The notes under the pieces: generated by a model | The model's database searches: none | Told to the model about the DNA's origin: nothing | Seen by the model: only the letters and a program-made list of their open reading frames with translations | Position numbers and translations under genes: made by a program | In this document: in pieces, positions 30,548 to 41,968 of the stretch | Layout of the letters: every line of letters starts with the position of its first letter | Numbering within the stretch: the stretch's first letter is position 1 | Assembly (NCBI GenBank): GCA_026196495.1 | Contig: JAPHSY010000021.1 | Location: 1 to 64,000, forward strand | DNA: 64,000 bases | Direction of reading: 5' to 3' | From: Magnetovibrio sp. | GTDB lineage: Bacteria; Pseudomonadota; Alphaproteobacteria; Rhodospirillales; Magnetovibrionaceae

Positions 30548-31458
30548 GCCTTGGTCCGAGTTGCTGGCCCAGTACTGGCGATAGCAATTCCCGTAAAGAT
30601 CATCACAAGCGCTGTGATGATTTCGGCAGTGATGGCTTCGTTCAAGAACAAATACCCCCACGCCACCCCCATCAATGGGATCAAGTAATTGTTCAGCGCC
30701 AAGAATGTCACACCGCGTGATGCAATGACAATAATCAGCAACACCGTCGCCAATGCTGTTGGGAAGACACCCAAATAGACCGCCGCCCAAACAGATGTCC
30801 AAGTGTAGTCCACCGCCAAGGGTTGCTCAAAAGCCAATGACATCGGCACCAACACGGCAGCAGAGGCAATCAACACGCCCGTTCCATGCTCCAATGGCTT
30901 AGCGGTGGGTAACTTCCGCACCAAGATGCCTGCAATCGCATAACAAATCGCAGCGATTACCACGGCCAATTGACGCAAAGCTTGATCTCCCAGGGCAAGC
31001 AGTTCTTCTGGTCCCATCAGCACGATCACACCGCCGAAGCCCACCAACACACCAACAATCCGCCGGGCGTTGAGAACTTCATCGGAAAAGACCCGCCCTA
31101 ACACCAACGCAGCCAAAGGCATCGCCGCAATCACAATGGCGGCCAAACCAGACGGAATGTGCTGCTCCCCCCAGTTGATCAAACTGAACGGCACCGCATT
31201 GCCCAACAAACCGATCAAAAAGAACGACCACCAAACCTTTGGCGCGGTTGGCAGTTTATGACCTTTGGCTTTCAGCCACACATACAAAACCACAGCACCA
31301 ACCACCACACGAAGCATCGCCAGGGTGATAGGTGGCACAGTTTCCACACCGACCTTGATCACTGTGAACGAAGAGCTCCAGATCATTGCGAGGACAAACA
31401 ACAAGCCAAGATCACGGCCAATATGGGGGATGTTCGTATGGCTCACAGGACAAACCAC
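30544..31458 (-). CDS. EamA/DMT-family transporter
   Basis: 10-TM DMT pattern; overlaps AEC gene start region. Confidence 0.85.
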   Translation of the reverse strand: MVCPVSHTNIPHIGRDLGLLFVLAMIWSSSFTVIKVGVETVPPITLAMLRVVVGAVVLYVWLKAKGHKLPTAPKVWWSFFLIGLLGNAVPFSLINWGEQHIPSGLAAIVIAAMPLAALVLGRVFSDEVLNARRIVGVLVGFGGVIVLMGPEELLALGDQALRQLAVVIAAICYAIAGILVRKLPTAKPLEHGTGVLIASAAVLVPMSLAFEQPLAVDYTWTSVWAAVYLGVFPTALATVLLIIVIASRGVTFLALNNYLIPLMGVAWGYLFLNEAITAEIITALVMIFTGIAIASTGPATRTKA

Positions 31459-32318
31459 ATTAATGCTGGCAACGTGGCAAAGGAAATCACCGTTGACAAC
31501 ACCACCGACCCGGCCACGGCTTCGGGTTCGGTGTCGTAACGCGCCGCAAACAGATAATTAAAGACAGCAACAGGCAATGTAGATTGCAAAATCAGCACGC
31601 CTTTCATAGCCCCTTCAAAATCCAGAACCTCTGCTAAGATTAAAGCCACTGCAAACCCCATCCCCATGCGCATTAGGGCGATGGTCAGGCTTTTTCCCAT
31701 GTCACCAATTTTTAACTGCTGCAAGGAAATACCCAATGTAATAAGCATCAGTGGAATGGTGAAACCGCTGAGGATTTCAACCGTATTACCTGCCCAGTCT
31801 GGAACCACCGTACCGGAAATTTTAAACGCAAGCGCCAAAATCATGGCATAAATGGTGGGCACCCGTAAAAGTGCTGTCGCCGAAGTCGACCCCGTGCTCA
31901 CCGCCACCCCAGCGGTAAACTGAAAAATGATGCACACGGTGAAGTAAGCCACCGCCAAGGCCATGCCTTCATCACCAAAAGCCAACAACGCCAAAGGAAG
32001 CCCCATGTTTCCTGTATTGGGAAACACCAATGATGGCAAAAATGCGGGGACGGACTGTCCCCAGGTCCGCAAAAAGACAAAGCCGACGCTGCCCATCACG
32101 ACCAAGGCCGCAACACTGGCCCCTGCCATTTTTGCCAGGGCATTCATATCAATGTTGACGTTAACCAAGGTGGTAAAGACCAGACACGGCACACCGATGG
32201 TCGAAACCAAATGGGTCACCATCTCAGTATTGTAAGGTCGCCCCATTTTTGCCCAGCCATAACCAATAGCGGCACAAATCAAAACTGGTGCAATGATGGC
32301 AATCAGAGTTTCAAACAT
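31443..32318 (-). CDS. AEC-family transporter
   Basis: Auxin efflux carrier-like TM pattern. Confidence 0.85.
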   Translation of the reverse strand: MFETLIAIIAPVLICAAIGYGWAKMGRPYNTEMVTHLVSTIGVPCLVFTTLVNVNIDMNALAKMAGASVAALVVMGSVGFVFLRTWGQSVPAFLPSLVFPNTGNMGLPLALLAFGDEGMALAVAYFTVCIIFQFTAGVAVSTGSTSATALLRVPTIYAMILALAFKISGTVVPDWAGNTVEILSGFTIPLMLITLGISLQQLKIGDMGKSLTIALMRMGMGFAVALILAEVLDFEGAMKGVLILQSTLPVAVFNYLFAARYDTEPEAVAGSVVLSTVISFATLPALMWFVL

Positions 32319-32379
32319 TGGGGAGGTACACTTACAGAGGTGAGAACCAAAAGATGATCTACGCTAGCCCTATCGGGGA

Positions 32380-32418
32380 AAAAAAGAAAGCGGCGTCCAC
32401 ACCATATGTGAACGCCGC
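32380..32418 (-). terminator. pyk terminator
   Basis: GCGGCGT/ACGCCGC stem with poly-T on minus strand. Confidence 0.8.
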
Positions 32419-32445
32419 CGGATATTTACAAGATTGATAAATGCC

Positions 32446-33876
32446 CTATTCGACCTTTGCAATATGCATAATGTTGGTCCCGCCCGGCACGCCAAATGGA
32501 ATACCCGCAACGATGACAATGGTGTCACCCTTTTGTGCAAAATCCTGGCGTTCAGAAACACGAACCGATTTACCCATCATTTCACCAAAGCTATCGACGT
32601 CTTTGGTGCGGATGGAGTGAACACCCCAGGCTAACACCAAACGGCGGGCAATTTTCTTATTCGGCGTCAAACCCAAAATAGGTACATTGGGGCGTTCACG
32701 GGCAATCCGCAACGTGGTCGAGCCCGTAGAAGAGAACGACACAATGGCTTGTGCCGAAACCGTTTCCGCGGTTTGACGTGCAGCAGCCGAAATCGCATCA
32801 GCTGCCGTAGCTTCCGGTGCCGCACGGGCAGCCTCTGTAATCTTGCGATACAGACGATCACGTTCCACACGATTGATAATGCGGTCCATGATGGAAACAG
32901 ATTCAATAGGGTAATCACCCACAGCCGTTTCCGCAGACAACATCACCGCATCGGCACCATCATAAATGGCCGTTGCAACATCAGAGGCTTCCGCACGTGT
33001 TGGAGTTGGCGCTGAAACCATACTGTCCAACATCTGTGTTGCCACCACCACCGGCTTACCGGCAATGCGACATGCGTTGATAATGCGTTTTTGTTGTACG
33101 GGGACATCTTCGGGGGGAAGTTCCACACCCAAATCACCACGCGCAACCATAATCGCATCGGCCAATTCAACAATACCGTGGAGATGCTCAATAGCAGAAG
33201 GTTTCTCCAACTTCGCCATTACACCGGCTTTGTCACCAACGATTTTCTTAATTTCTGTGACATCAGATGGTCGCTGCACAAACGACAACGCGACCCAATC
33301 AACGCCCAGTTTCAAACCATACTCCAGATCAGCACGGTCTTTTTCAGTCAATGGCGACAATTCCAAAATGGCACTGGGGACATTAACGCCCTTGTGATTG
33401 GACAGTTCACCACCGAACACAACTTCGGTCTCAGCAAAATCTTTGCCGACTTTATCTACGCGTAATCTGATTTTGCCATCATCCAACAGCAAATCCATAC
33501 CCGGGCGCAAAGCCGCGAAAATTTCAGGATGCGGGAGTGGAGCTACCGTTTCGTTACCCTTCGTATCGGTCAGTTCCAAACGGAACGGTTGCCCCTTGGT
33601 CAACTGGATACGATCATTTTCGAACTCACCCACACGCAATTTAGGACCCTGAAGGTCCATCAAAATACCAATTGGGCGTTGATATTTTTCTTCCAAGCTG
33701 CGGATGACGTTATAACGGCGTTGATGATCTTCATGCACACCGTGAGAGAAATTCAAGCGGAATACGTCGGCACCTGCCTCAATCAAATCCGCAATGTCTT
33801 GTTCCGAAGAACGGCCAGGCCCTAGCGTGGCGATAATCTTAGCTTTTCTTGTTCTTTTCATCATGTTCCGCAACAT
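32446..33876 (-). CDS. pyk: Pyruvate kinase
   Basis: 'KIIATLGPGRSSEQDIADLIEAGADVFRLNFSHG', 'MVARGDLGVELP'. Confidence 0.97.
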   Translation of the reverse strand: MLRNMMKRTRKAKIIATLGPGRSSEQDIADLIEAGADVFRLNFSHGVHEDHQRRYNVIRSLEEKYQRPIGILMDLQGPKLRVGEFENDRIQLTKGQPFRLELTDTKGNETVAPLPHPEIFAALRPGMDLLLDDGKIRLRVDKVGKDFAETEVVFGGELSNHKGVNVPSAILELSPLTEKDRADLEYGLKLGVDWVALSFVQRPSDVTEIKKIVGDKAGVMAKLEKPSAIEHLHGIVELADAIMVARGDLGVELPPEDVPVQQKRIINACRIAGKPVVVATQMLDSMVSAPTPTRAEASDVATAIYDGADAVMLSAETAVGDYPIESVSIMDRIINRVERDRLYRKITEAARAAPEATAADAISAAARQTAETVSAQAIVSFSSTGSTTLRIARERPNVPILGLTPNKKIARRLVLAWGVHSIRTKDVDSFGEMMGKSVRVSERQDFAQKGDTIVIVAGIPFGVPGGTNIMHIAKVE

Positions 33877-34172
33877 ACTGCGCTTCGCGTTAAAGCGCCA
33901 TTAATTTTCTAAGAAGCATTTATGAAAGCAATTAAATACGGCTTCCACAGCAATGCCACAAACGAACCTTGTACGAGATGCTCAGCACAAAGCCATCAAC
34001 CAAATCTGGGGAGGTGGAAATCTGAGCCCATCCTAGTCAGACTTGCGTTAAATGCAATCTCCAAAACTGAATTTTAAGGTTCTGCGTATATGACTGAATT
34101 TGGAAACAGTACAGAATCACGCTAACCTATCCATGATCCGGCACAGATTGTATCCAGAAAGGCCTTAGAGTT

Positions 34173-34532
34173 ATGTCTAAAATCAGCAAAGCCTTGATGT
34201 CTCTGCTCCTAGACAAACGCGCACGTTCGGCCTTGGAAGAAAATCAAGCTGCACCAAAGAGCCCAAACACCCCCAAACGCATACCACGCCAGGCCCATCA
34301 CCAAACTCAAACTGAAATCAAACAACAACTTGATAGCAAAATTGACGAAATCCACAATCGTCCCGAGAAAAAGGCTTCTCTATCGCGCCAAGAGATCATC
34401 GCAGAAGCTCAGAGAGTCCGTGCGGCAAAGCAAACAGTATTGGAAGAATTGAGCAAAGAACAGAGACTCAAGCTCCAAGTTATTGCTATGAAGGCTATGA
34501 TGCCAAACAAAACAAACGCACCAGACAACTGA
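34173..34532 (+). CDS. Small charged hypothetical protein
   Basis: 119 aa, helical, Lys/Gln/Glu rich. Confidence 0.5.
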   Translation: MSKISKALMSLLLDKRARSALEENQAAPKSPNTPKRIPRQAHHQTQTEIKQQLDSKIDEIHNRPEKKASLSRQEIIAEAQRVRAAKQTVLEELSKEQRLKLQVIAMKAMMPNKTNAPDN

Positions 34533-34658
34533 AATCCCATAAAAAGTGGGTATTTTTAACAACCTTTAACTGTTTTAGCTGTTAAAGTGTATAGACCTAT
34601 AGCTACAAACATCGCTATAAGGTAACAGTATACTTTCGGTTTAGGGGAAGCGCTTGCC

Positions 34659-35201
34659 ATGACAGCGCCAATTGAAGAACAAGATTCAGCCGCTCTTTAC
34701 AGTGAGCTTCAAGGCTTACTGCACTACATCAACCGTGTACGTGAAGAAATCGCCAGTATTTCACGCCCCGCAGATGACGACCATGAATTTTCCACCATGT
34801 CTGATCAATTGGATGCGGTGATTCAAGCTACGGATGAAGCTTCCAATACGATCATGGCCTGCGCCGAAAGCAACGAAGATGCTGTTCAAAAGCTACGCGG
34901 ACTCATTAAAGACCCTGAGCAAGTGAAATTGTTGGACGTCATTGCCAATAACGACATGAACACCATTCAAGCATGTAGCTTCCAAGACATCACTGGCCAA
35001 CGCGTAACAAAAGTTGCCCGGTCATTGACCTATGTTGAAGATCGTGTTGCCGCCCTGACAGAACTCTGGGGCCGTGCTGAGATTGAAAAAGTCGAAGTCA
35101 AAGGCAACGAAAAGACTGCCGATGAGGAATTGCTCAACGGCCCGGCGCTTGACCCAACACGTTCCATCAGCCAGGACGAAATCGACGCACTTTTCGATTA
35201 A
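34659..35201 (+). CDS. Protein phosphatase CheZ-like
   Basis: 'ACSFQDITGQRVTKVARSLTYVEDRV' and C-terminal 'SISQDEIDALFD'. Confidence 0.85.
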   Translation: MTAPIEEQDSAALYSELQGLLHYINRVREEIASISRPADDDHEFSTMSDQLDAVIQATDEASNTIMACAESNEDAVQKLRGLIKDPEQVKLLDVIANNDMNTIQACSFQDITGQRVTKVARSLTYVEDRVAALTELWGRAEIEKVEVKGNEKTADEELLNGPALDPTRSISQDEIDALFD

Positions 35202-35310
35202 TCCAGATATTTTCCTAAAATTGATGCCCTGCCCTACGGCGGGGTTTTGGTTTTGTGCACTCCGTGCTAATTTCCCTGCTCGTTTTTCTTTTCACATCTT
35301 GAGGAACACT

Positions 35311-35859
35311 ATGAAACGTTTTTTCCTCGCGTTTGCTGCACTATTCACCGGAGTTTTAATCATGTCTGAAGAGGCCCTGGCCCTGGATCTTGAAAACACA
35401 TTGTACATGGACCTCAAAGACGGCCGTGTTGTCATCGAAATGCGTGATGACTTGGCGCCTAAGCACGTTAAGCGTATCAAGCAATTGACCCGCGAAGGTT
35501 TTTACGATGGCTTAAAGTTCCACCGTGTCATCGAAGGCTTCATGGCCCAAGGTGGTGACCCAGATGGTAACGGTATGGGCGGTTCTGGCGTGAATATCCC
35601 TGCTGAATTTACCCGCACACCATTTGAACGCGGTACCGTCGGCATGGCACGCAACGGACATGACATCAACAGCGGCGACAGCCAGTTCTACATCATGTTT
35701 GATCGCGCTCCTTACCTAGACAACCAATACACAGTCTGGGGCCAAGTGGTAAAGGGCATGGAATTCATCGACAACATCAAACGTGGCGACGGTCCCAACG
35801 GTGCTGTTGAAGACCCCGACGTCATCGTCAAAATGCAAGTTGCTGCTGACGCACAATAA
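35311..35859 (+). CDS. Secreted cyclophilin-type peptidyl-prolyl isomerase
   Basis: 'FYDGLKFHRVIEGFMAQGGDPDGNGMGGSG'; signal peptide. Confidence 0.94.
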   Translation: MKRFFLAFAALFTGVLIMSEEALALDLENTLYMDLKDGRVVIEMRDDLAPKHVKRIKQLTREGFYDGLKFHRVIEGFMAQGGDPDGNGMGGSGVNIPAEFTRTPFERGTVGMARNGHDINSGDSQFYIMFDRAPYLDNQYTVWGQVVKGMEFIDNIKRGDGPNGAVEDPDVIVKMQVAADAQ

Positions 35860-35870
35860 GGCGCAACACA

Positions 35871-36488
35871 ATGCGCCTCGTTGTACTTGCATTGATTGTC
35901 ATAGCCATCGCCACGGGTGTTTGGTTTTTAACGTCTCAAGGTGCCGTCCAATCGGACGGCGCCATGAGCCTTTACCAAGGCACCGGTGAGACCAACTTAA
36001 ACCTTAACAGTGATGACAATATTTTGCTGTTGGAGATTCCTGCAGGTACAGTGGTCATCACGATGCGCCCCGATCTTGCGCCCATTCATGTCCAACGGAT
36101 CAAAGAATTGGTGCGCAAAGGGTTTTACGATGGACTGAAATTCCACCGTGTTATCGAAGGTTTTATGGCTCAAGGTGGTGACCCGGATGGTACCGGACGT
36201 GGCGGCAGTGGTTTCAACCTTCCTGCTGAGTTTTCTCAAGAAAAATTTGAGCGTGGTGTTTTGGGCATGGCCCGCGCGCGCTCCATCAACAGCGCCGATT
36301 CACAGTTTTTCATCATGCTGGGCGATGCCCCACACTTGAGCGGTCAATACACCATTTGGGGGCAAGTTACCAAAGGCATGGAATTTGTAGACGCTTTGAA
36401 AAAGGGCAACAAGAACGCCAACGGCCAGATTTCTGGCAAGCCTGACCGTATCAAACGCATGCGAATCAAATCAGACACACTGAACTGA
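35871..36488 (+). CDS. Membrane-anchored cyclophilin-type peptidyl-prolyl isomerase, tandem paralog
   Basis: 'FYDGLKFHRVIEGFMAQGGDPDGTGRGGSG'; N-terminal hydrophobic anchor. Confidence 0.93.
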   Translation: MRLVVLALIVIAIATGVWFLTSQGAVQSDGAMSLYQGTGETNLNLNSDDNILLLEIPAGTVVITMRPDLAPIHVQRIKELVRKGFYDGLKFHRVIEGFMAQGGDPDGTGRGGSGFNLPAEFSQEKFERGVLGMARARSINSADSQFFIMLGDAPHLSGQYTIWGQVTKGMEFVDALKKGNKNANGQISGKPDRIKRMRIKSDTLN

Positions 36489-36493
36489 TCGAC

Positions 36494-36865
36494 TCAATCC
36501 GCTGATTTTGCCAACACTCGATCTACACAAGTCTCTAAATCTCTCATGGAAAAGGGTTTGGTCAGGGCACATGTGGCTCCAATTTCGTAAGTCGTGTCCA
36601 TCACATCGAGATTCTTCTTATCACCAGAAATGGCGATAATTTTTAAATCTGGCTGCACGACCTTCAATTCCAAGATGGTTTCAACACCGTCTTTTTCGGG
36701 CATGATAAGGTCGGTAATAACCAAATCAAAGTGGCTCAGCTTAAAGACCTCAACACCCTCACGCCCATTAATGGCGGTCTTGACCGTGTGTCCCATACTT
36801 GTCAATGCAGATTCCAGCGAGGCGCGAACCTGTTCATTATCTTCAATGAGTAGAACGTGAACCAA
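36494..36865 (-). CDS. Single-domain response regulator
   Basis: Receiver motifs 'VLLIEDNEQVR', 'DLVITDLIMPEKDG', 'CALTKPF'. Confidence 0.93.
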   Translation of the reverse strand: MVHVLLIEDNEQVRASLESALTSMGHTVKTAINGREGVEVFKLSHFDLVITDLIMPEKDGVETILELKVVQPDLKIIAISGDKKNLDVMDTTYEIGATCALTKPFSMRDLETCVDRVLAKSAD

Positions 36866-37000
36866 TGCCCTCTTTCCCTGAACTTAGGTCGTCTGTGAAG
36901 CGGGTGGTCGGGCCGCATCATGATTGATGCCACCACCTTACACCGCGACTATAGCGTCACGGTTCACGAGACCCAAGTCTCCAATTTAAAATTGGATTTT

Positions 37001-38203
37001 TTATTCTGCAGCGGAAGGTTGCTTCACGGCAGACAAAACCGTTTCACGCCCCTCAGCGGGATTATGTGGGATCAAAAATGCCAACATCAACGACCCCATC
37101 GCCATTCCAGCACCAGCCAAAAACACCAAAGCATGATCGTTCACCCAGATGGCACCAAAAACGACCGGGATCACCACAGCGGCAATGTGATTGATGGTGA
37201 AGCTCACACCAGAAGTGGAGGCAATGTCTTGGGGATCGGCAATTTTTTGGAAGTATGTCTTCGACGCAAAGGACATGGCAAAAAACAAATGATCAAGTAA
37301 ATAGAGCCCCACCGCAATCCATGCATTGTCAACAAACGCATAGGCCAAAAACACCACGACCAAGCCACTGTATTCGATAATCAATACCCGGCGTTCACCC
37401 AACTTACCAATCATCCGCCCAACTTTGGGCGAGAACCAAATTGCCATGGCGCTGGTGGCAAGGAACATCAAACTCATCGCTGCCGCATCAAAGCCGAATT
37501 TTTCCACCATCAAGAACCCAGCAAACACCACAAAAATTTGACGTCTAGCCCCCCACAAAAAGGTTAACGCATAAAACAGCCAATACCGTTTGCGCAGAAC
37601 CAAGTGTTTGTGTTGCTCGGCCTTGCCGACAAAGCGTGGGAAGGCCAGCCAACACCACAGCGTGATGATCAACGTCAAACCACCACCCGCGACGTATACC
37701 CAAACCATATCAACCTTCAAAACATCCAAGCTCAACCAGATCAGACCAAAGGCGATCAATCCCGCAAACGATCCTGCAGACACCATCCGCCCCATGGCAA
37801 CTGGGGCTTTGTCCACATCCAGCCATTGCAGTGCTAAAGACTGGCGCAAAGTTTCAAAGTAGTGGAAGCCGATAGACATAATCACCGTGGTGACGTAAAG
37901 CCCCAGCTCTGACGGGAAAAAGCCCGTTGCAGCCGTTCCCAATCCCAATAGCACCAAGGCCATAAATGCCAAGGGCTGTTCACGTACAACCAACAACAAA
38001 AAAATCACCCCAAAGGCCAAAAAACCCGGGACTTCTCGCAAGCTTTGTAAGATACCAATTTCCACCCCGGTAAACTGTGCGCGCTCAATGGTGAAGTTGT
38101 TGAGCAAGGCCTGCCATGTGCTAAAGCTCAGTGGCAAGGCAATAGACATCAAAATCAACAAAACTTCGGGACGTTTCCAGAGCGAAGTAGGCTGTACAGA
38201 CAT
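37001..38203 (-). CDS. MFS transporter
   Basis: Approximately 12-TM pattern. Confidence 0.85.
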   Translation of the reverse strand: MSVQPTSLWKRPEVLLILMSIALPLSFSTWQALLNNFTIERAQFTGVEIGILQSLREVPGFLAFGVIFLLLVVREQPLAFMALVLLGLGTAATGFFPSELGLYVTTVIMSIGFHYFETLRQSLALQWLDVDKAPVAMGRMVSAGSFAGLIAFGLIWLSLDVLKVDMVWVYVAGGGLTLIITLWCWLAFPRFVGKAEQHKHLVLRKRYWLFYALTFLWGARRQIFVVFAGFLMVEKFGFDAAAMSLMFLATSAMAIWFSPKVGRMIGKLGERRVLIIEYSGLVVVFLAYAFVDNAWIAVGLYLLDHLFFAMSFASKTYFQKIADPQDIASTSGVSFTINHIAAVVIPVVFGAIWVNDHALVFLAGAGMAMGSLMLAFLIPHNPAEGRETVLSAVKQPSAAE

Positions 38204-38303
38204 TCATGTCTCCAGGGACTTTTTTGTGTTTTAGAATAATTTGAAAATACCCAAGTTGTGTACTAGGCTTATACACACAATTCAGACAATTTATATCGCA
38301 AAT

Positions 38304-39095
38304 ATGCCAAAACAACGTCCCATATCATCCATTCCTGGTGTCATCTTGGACACCCGCGACATTCCACGCTCTGTAGTGATCCGCCCAAAATTCATCGAGC
38401 GCGGTGACGATGGCCCTGTTCACCACCACAATCGTGAGCAACTGGTCTATGCTGACCGTGGTGTGATGTTGGTGTCCACGGACAGTGGATCATGGGTGGT
38501 GCCACCTAATCGTGCTGTATGGGTCCCCAGCAAAATGGACCACGGCGTCAAAACCATCACCGATTGCCGCATGCTGAATGTCTTCTTTGATCCAGGGCTT
38601 CTGGCAAAATTACCCAAAACTTGTTCCGTAGTATCCGTACCACCTTTGCTGCAAGAGCTTCTACGTCACGCCAGCACCTTCCCTGACCTTTATGACGAAG
38701 ATGGGCCAGAAGGTCGCGTTATTGACGTGATTGTCGATTCAGTACAGTCCCTCGACACTGTCCCCCTGCACTTACCCATGCCCACCGACAAACGTCTGCG
38801 CCGAGTGGCAGAAGCAATCATCGCTGATCCAGCGGACAAACGCTCCCAAACCGATTGGGCAAAGACATGTGGTGCCAGCGTACGTACCTTGGCACGGCTA
38901 TTTCCGGAACAAACAGGTATGACCTTCAGCGCCTGGCGACAACAAGCCCGTCTCATGGCTGCACTTGAACGCCTCGCAGCCGGAGAAGCTGTCGTCAGCA
39001 TTGCACTGGATCTCGGCTACGCCAGCCAAAGCGCCTTCATCACCATGTTCAAAAAAGCACTTGGGACTACCCCGGGAAAATATTTTTCGAATTAG
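38304..39095 (+). CDS. AraC-family transcriptional regulator with cupin-like N-terminus
   Basis: Cupin '[18 protein letters not shown]' and HTH '[32 protein letters not shown]'. Confidence 0.93.
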   Translation: MPKQRPISSIPGVILDTRDIPRSVVIRPKFIERGDDGPVHHHNREQLVYADRGVMLVSTDSGSWVVPPNRAVWVPSKMDHGVKTITDCRMLNVFFDPGLLAKLPKTCSVVSVPPLLQELLRHASTFPDLYDEDGPEGRVIDVIVDSVQSLDTVPLHLPMPTDKRLRRVAEAIIADPADKRSQTDWAKTCGASVRTLARLFPEQTGMTFSAWRQQARLMAALERLAAGEAVVSIALDLGYASQSAFITMFKKALGTTPGKYFSN

Positions 39096-41731
39096 CCTAC
39101 TAACGCAGCTTCGATAGCATCTAAGCCTGCTTGGGCTTTATCAGCATCGGGGCCACCGGCTTGCGCCATATCAGGACGACCGCCACCACCTTTACCGCCC
39201 ACGGCTGCAGAGCCTGCGCGGACCAAATCAACAGCACTGATTTTACTGGTAAGATCTTCGGTTACACCGACAACCAGCGACACTTTGCCATCAGACACGC
39301 CAACCAAAGCCACAACACCGGAACCAATTTGTCCCTTCATGTCATCAGCCAAGCCTTTGAGTTCCTTACCTGGAACGTCTTTCAACAGTTTTGGGGCGAA
39401 CTTAATACCCGCGACCTCTTTGGTTTCTTGGGCAGCACCCGATCCACCACCGGATGCCAGCTTCTTGCGCAGATCCGCAATTTCACGTTCCATTTTTTTG
39501 CGATCTTCAACCAACTGCTGAACACGGGTCGGCACATCGGCAGGTGCCGATTTCAATACGGCCGCCGCAGATTGCAATGCAGCTTCTTGAGATTCCAAAT
39601 ACTCAACCGCCGCCGCACCAGTCAGGGCTTCAATCCGGCGGACACCAGATGCCACTGCACCTTCTGAGACAACTTTCAACAAGCCAATATCACCCGTGCG
39701 GGTCACATGGGTACCACCACACAGTTCGACCGAGTAATCCTTGTCGTTTTCCGTGCCCATGGACACCACGCGGACTTCGTCACCGTATTTTTCACCAAAC
39801 AAAGCCATCGCGCCTGCTTCCACGGCTTCTTCCGGTGCCATTAAACGGGTGGTAACTTCAGTGTTGGTGCGCACTTGAGAGTTTACAGCCAACTCAATTG
39901 CCATCAGCTCTTCAGATGTAACCGCTTTGGGGTGGCTCACATCAAAACGCAGCCGCTCGCTGGACACCATCGAGCCCTTCTGCGTGACATGATCACCCAG
40001 TGCATCACGCATCGCAGCATGCAACAGGTGCGTGGCAGAGTGGTTGGCACGGATCGCAGCACGGTTGGTCGCGTTCACACTCAGTGTGACTTCATCGCCT
40101 ACCTTTAATGTACCTTCACTGACTTTACCCACATGAATGTGAACATCGCCCAATTTCTTTTGCGTATCGGTAATGTCAACAATCAGACCATCAGCCGTGA
40201 CAATACCAACGTCACCCATCTGACCACCGGACTCCCCATAAAACGGGGTTTGGTTGGCAACCAACATGACTTCATCACCCGCTGCGGCCTCATCCACACG
40301 TGCACCATCTTTAACAATGGCAGTGACTTGCCCCTGGGCTTCTTCGGTTTTGTAGCCCAAGAAATCGGTGGCACCAATTTCGTCACGCAGATCAAACCAG
40401 ACTTCTTCCGTCGCCGCTTGACCGGAACCGGACCAGCTGGCGCGTGCGGCAGCTTTTTGTTTTTCCATGGCCGTATTGAAACCGTCTTCATCCACGGCAA
40501 TGCCCTTGGACTTCAGCGCGTCTTGGGTCAAATCCAATGGGAAGCCATAGGTATCATAAAGCTTGAAGGCCGTTTCACCGTCAAGTTCACCACCCTCAGC
40601 CATATCTCCTGTGGCTTCATCCAGCAGCTTCAAGCCACGATCCAAGGTTTTCTTAAAGCGTGTTTCTTCAAGCTTTAAAGTTTCAGTGATCAACGCTTCA
40701 GCACGGTTTAATTCCGGAAATGCGGCCGACATCTTGGCTTGCAGTGCCGGGAACAGTTTGTAGATAACCGGATCGGTCGCGCCAATCATATGGGCATGGC
40801 GCATGGCACGACGCATGATCCGGCGCAATACATAACCGCGACCTTCGTTGCTGGGCAACACACCATCGGCAATCAAGAACGCACTGGCGCGGAGGTGATC
40901 GGCAATAACGCGGTGGGATACGCGGTGATCACCATCCGGGTCGGTATTGGTTTCACCGGCAGAGGCTTCGATCAGGGCACGCATCAAATCGATGTCGTAG
41001 TTGTCATGGCTGCCTTGCATGACGGCGGCAATGCGTTCCAAGCCCATACCAGTGTCGATGGACGGCTTCGGCAGATCAACCCGGGTGTCGGCATCAACCT
41101 GTTCATATTGCATGAATACCAGATTCCAGATCTCAACAAAGCGGTCACCGTCTTCTTCCGGTGTGCCCGGAGGGCCACCCCAGATGTGATCACCATGGTC
41201 GTAGAAGATTTCAGAGCACGGGCCACACGGACCGGTGTCGCCCATGGACCAAAAATTATCAGAGGTCGGGATACGGATGATGCGCTCATCCGGCAGACCC
41301 GCAACTTTTTTCCAGATGTCGAACGCTTGATCGTCTGTGTGATAGACCGTGACCAACAGACGGTCTTTGTCCAGGCCGTATTCCTTGGTGATCAGGTTCC
41401 ACGCCATATCGATGGCATCGTCTTTGAAATAATCACCGAACGAGAAGTTACCCAGCATTTCAAAGAACGTGTGGTGGCGTGCCGTGTGACCGACGTTTTC
41501 CAAATCATTATGCTTACCGCCTGCACGGACACATTTTTGTGATGTGGTGGCGCGGCTATAATCGCGCGTTTCCATGCCTGTAAAAACGTTTTTGAACTGC
41601 ACCATACCGGCGTTAACGAACATCAGGGTCGGATCATTGTGCGGCACAAGGGGGCTCGACGACACCACTTGGTGATCATTCTTGGCAAAGAAGTCGAGGA
41701 AGGCCTTGCGGATGTCGTTGGCGGTTTGCAT
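39092..41731 (-). CDS. alaS: Alanyl-tRNA synthetase
   Basis: '[43 protein letters not shown]'; full-length. Confidence 0.98.
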   Translation of the reverse strand: MQTANDIRKAFLDFFAKNDHQVVSSSPLVPHNDPTLMFVNAGMVQFKNVFTGMETRDYSRATTSQKCVRAGGKHNDLENVGHTARHHTFFEMLGNFSFGDYFKDDAIDMAWNLITKEYGLDKDRLLVTVYHTDDQAFDIWKKVAGLPDERIIRIPTSDNFWSMGDTGPCGPCSEIFYDHGDHIWGGPPGTPEEDGDRFVEIWNLVFMQYEQVDADTRVDLPKPSIDTGMGLERIAAVMQGSHDNYDIDLMRALIEASAGETNTDPDGDHRVSHRVIADHLRASAFLIADGVLPSNEGRGYVLRRIMRRAMRHAHMIGATDPVIYKLFPALQAKMSAAFPELNRAEALITETLKLEETRFKKTLDRGLKLLDEATGDMAEGGELDGETAFKLYDTYGFPLDLTQDALKSKGIAVDEDGFNTAMEKQKAAARASWSGSGQAATEEVWFDLRDEIGATDFLGYKTEEAQGQVTAIVKDGARVDEAAAGDEVMLVANQTPFYGESGGQMGDVGIVTADGLIVDITDTQKKLGDVHIHVGKVSEGTLKVGDEVTLSVNATNRAAIRANHSATHLLHAAMRDALGDHVTQKGSMVSSERLRFDVSHPKAVTSEELMAIELAVNSQVRTNTEVTTRLMAPEEAVEAGAMALFGEKYGDEVRVVSMGTENDKDYSVELCGGTHVTRTGDIGLLKVVSEGAVASGVRRIEALTGAAAVEYLESQEAALQSAAAVLKSAPADVPTRVQQLVEDRKKMEREIADLRKKLASGGGSGAAQETKEVAGIKFAPKLLKDVPGKELKGLADDMKGQIGSGVVALVGVSDGKVSLVVGVTEDLTSKISAVDLVRAGSAAVGGKGGGGRPDMAQAGGPDADKAQAGLDAIEAALVG

Positions 41732-41880
41732 ATGCTGTGTGTCCGACTGGTTCGTATTGAGTTTCTGTGACCCTAAAAGCAGAGTATATCCCCACAAAAA
41801 GGCCGAAAACTGCTTTTACTAGGGATCATGCCCCCTGTCCACTCTCCCAGCCCCTAAGCAGGGCCGATTTTCAACGAAAA

Positions 41881-41922
41881 CGCGGCCCCAAACGATCTGG
41901 AATGTCGTTCATTGGGGCCGCG
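41881..41922 (-). terminator. recA-downstream hairpin
   Basis: CGCGGCCCCAA ... TTGGGGCCGCG. Confidence 0.6.
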
Positions 41923-41968
41923 CCCTGCGCATGGGGATCATGCGGCAACGGGTTATCTGAGGCTAGAC

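Noticed and set aside
38256-38277. TGTGTA...TACACA inverted repeat between MFS and AraC genes
   Set aside because: Short 6-bp arms with 9-nt spacer; plausible operator but too weak to claim without comparative data.
40739-41542. 267-aa plus-strand ORF opposite alaS
   Set aside because: Antisense shadow of a core tRNA synthetase.
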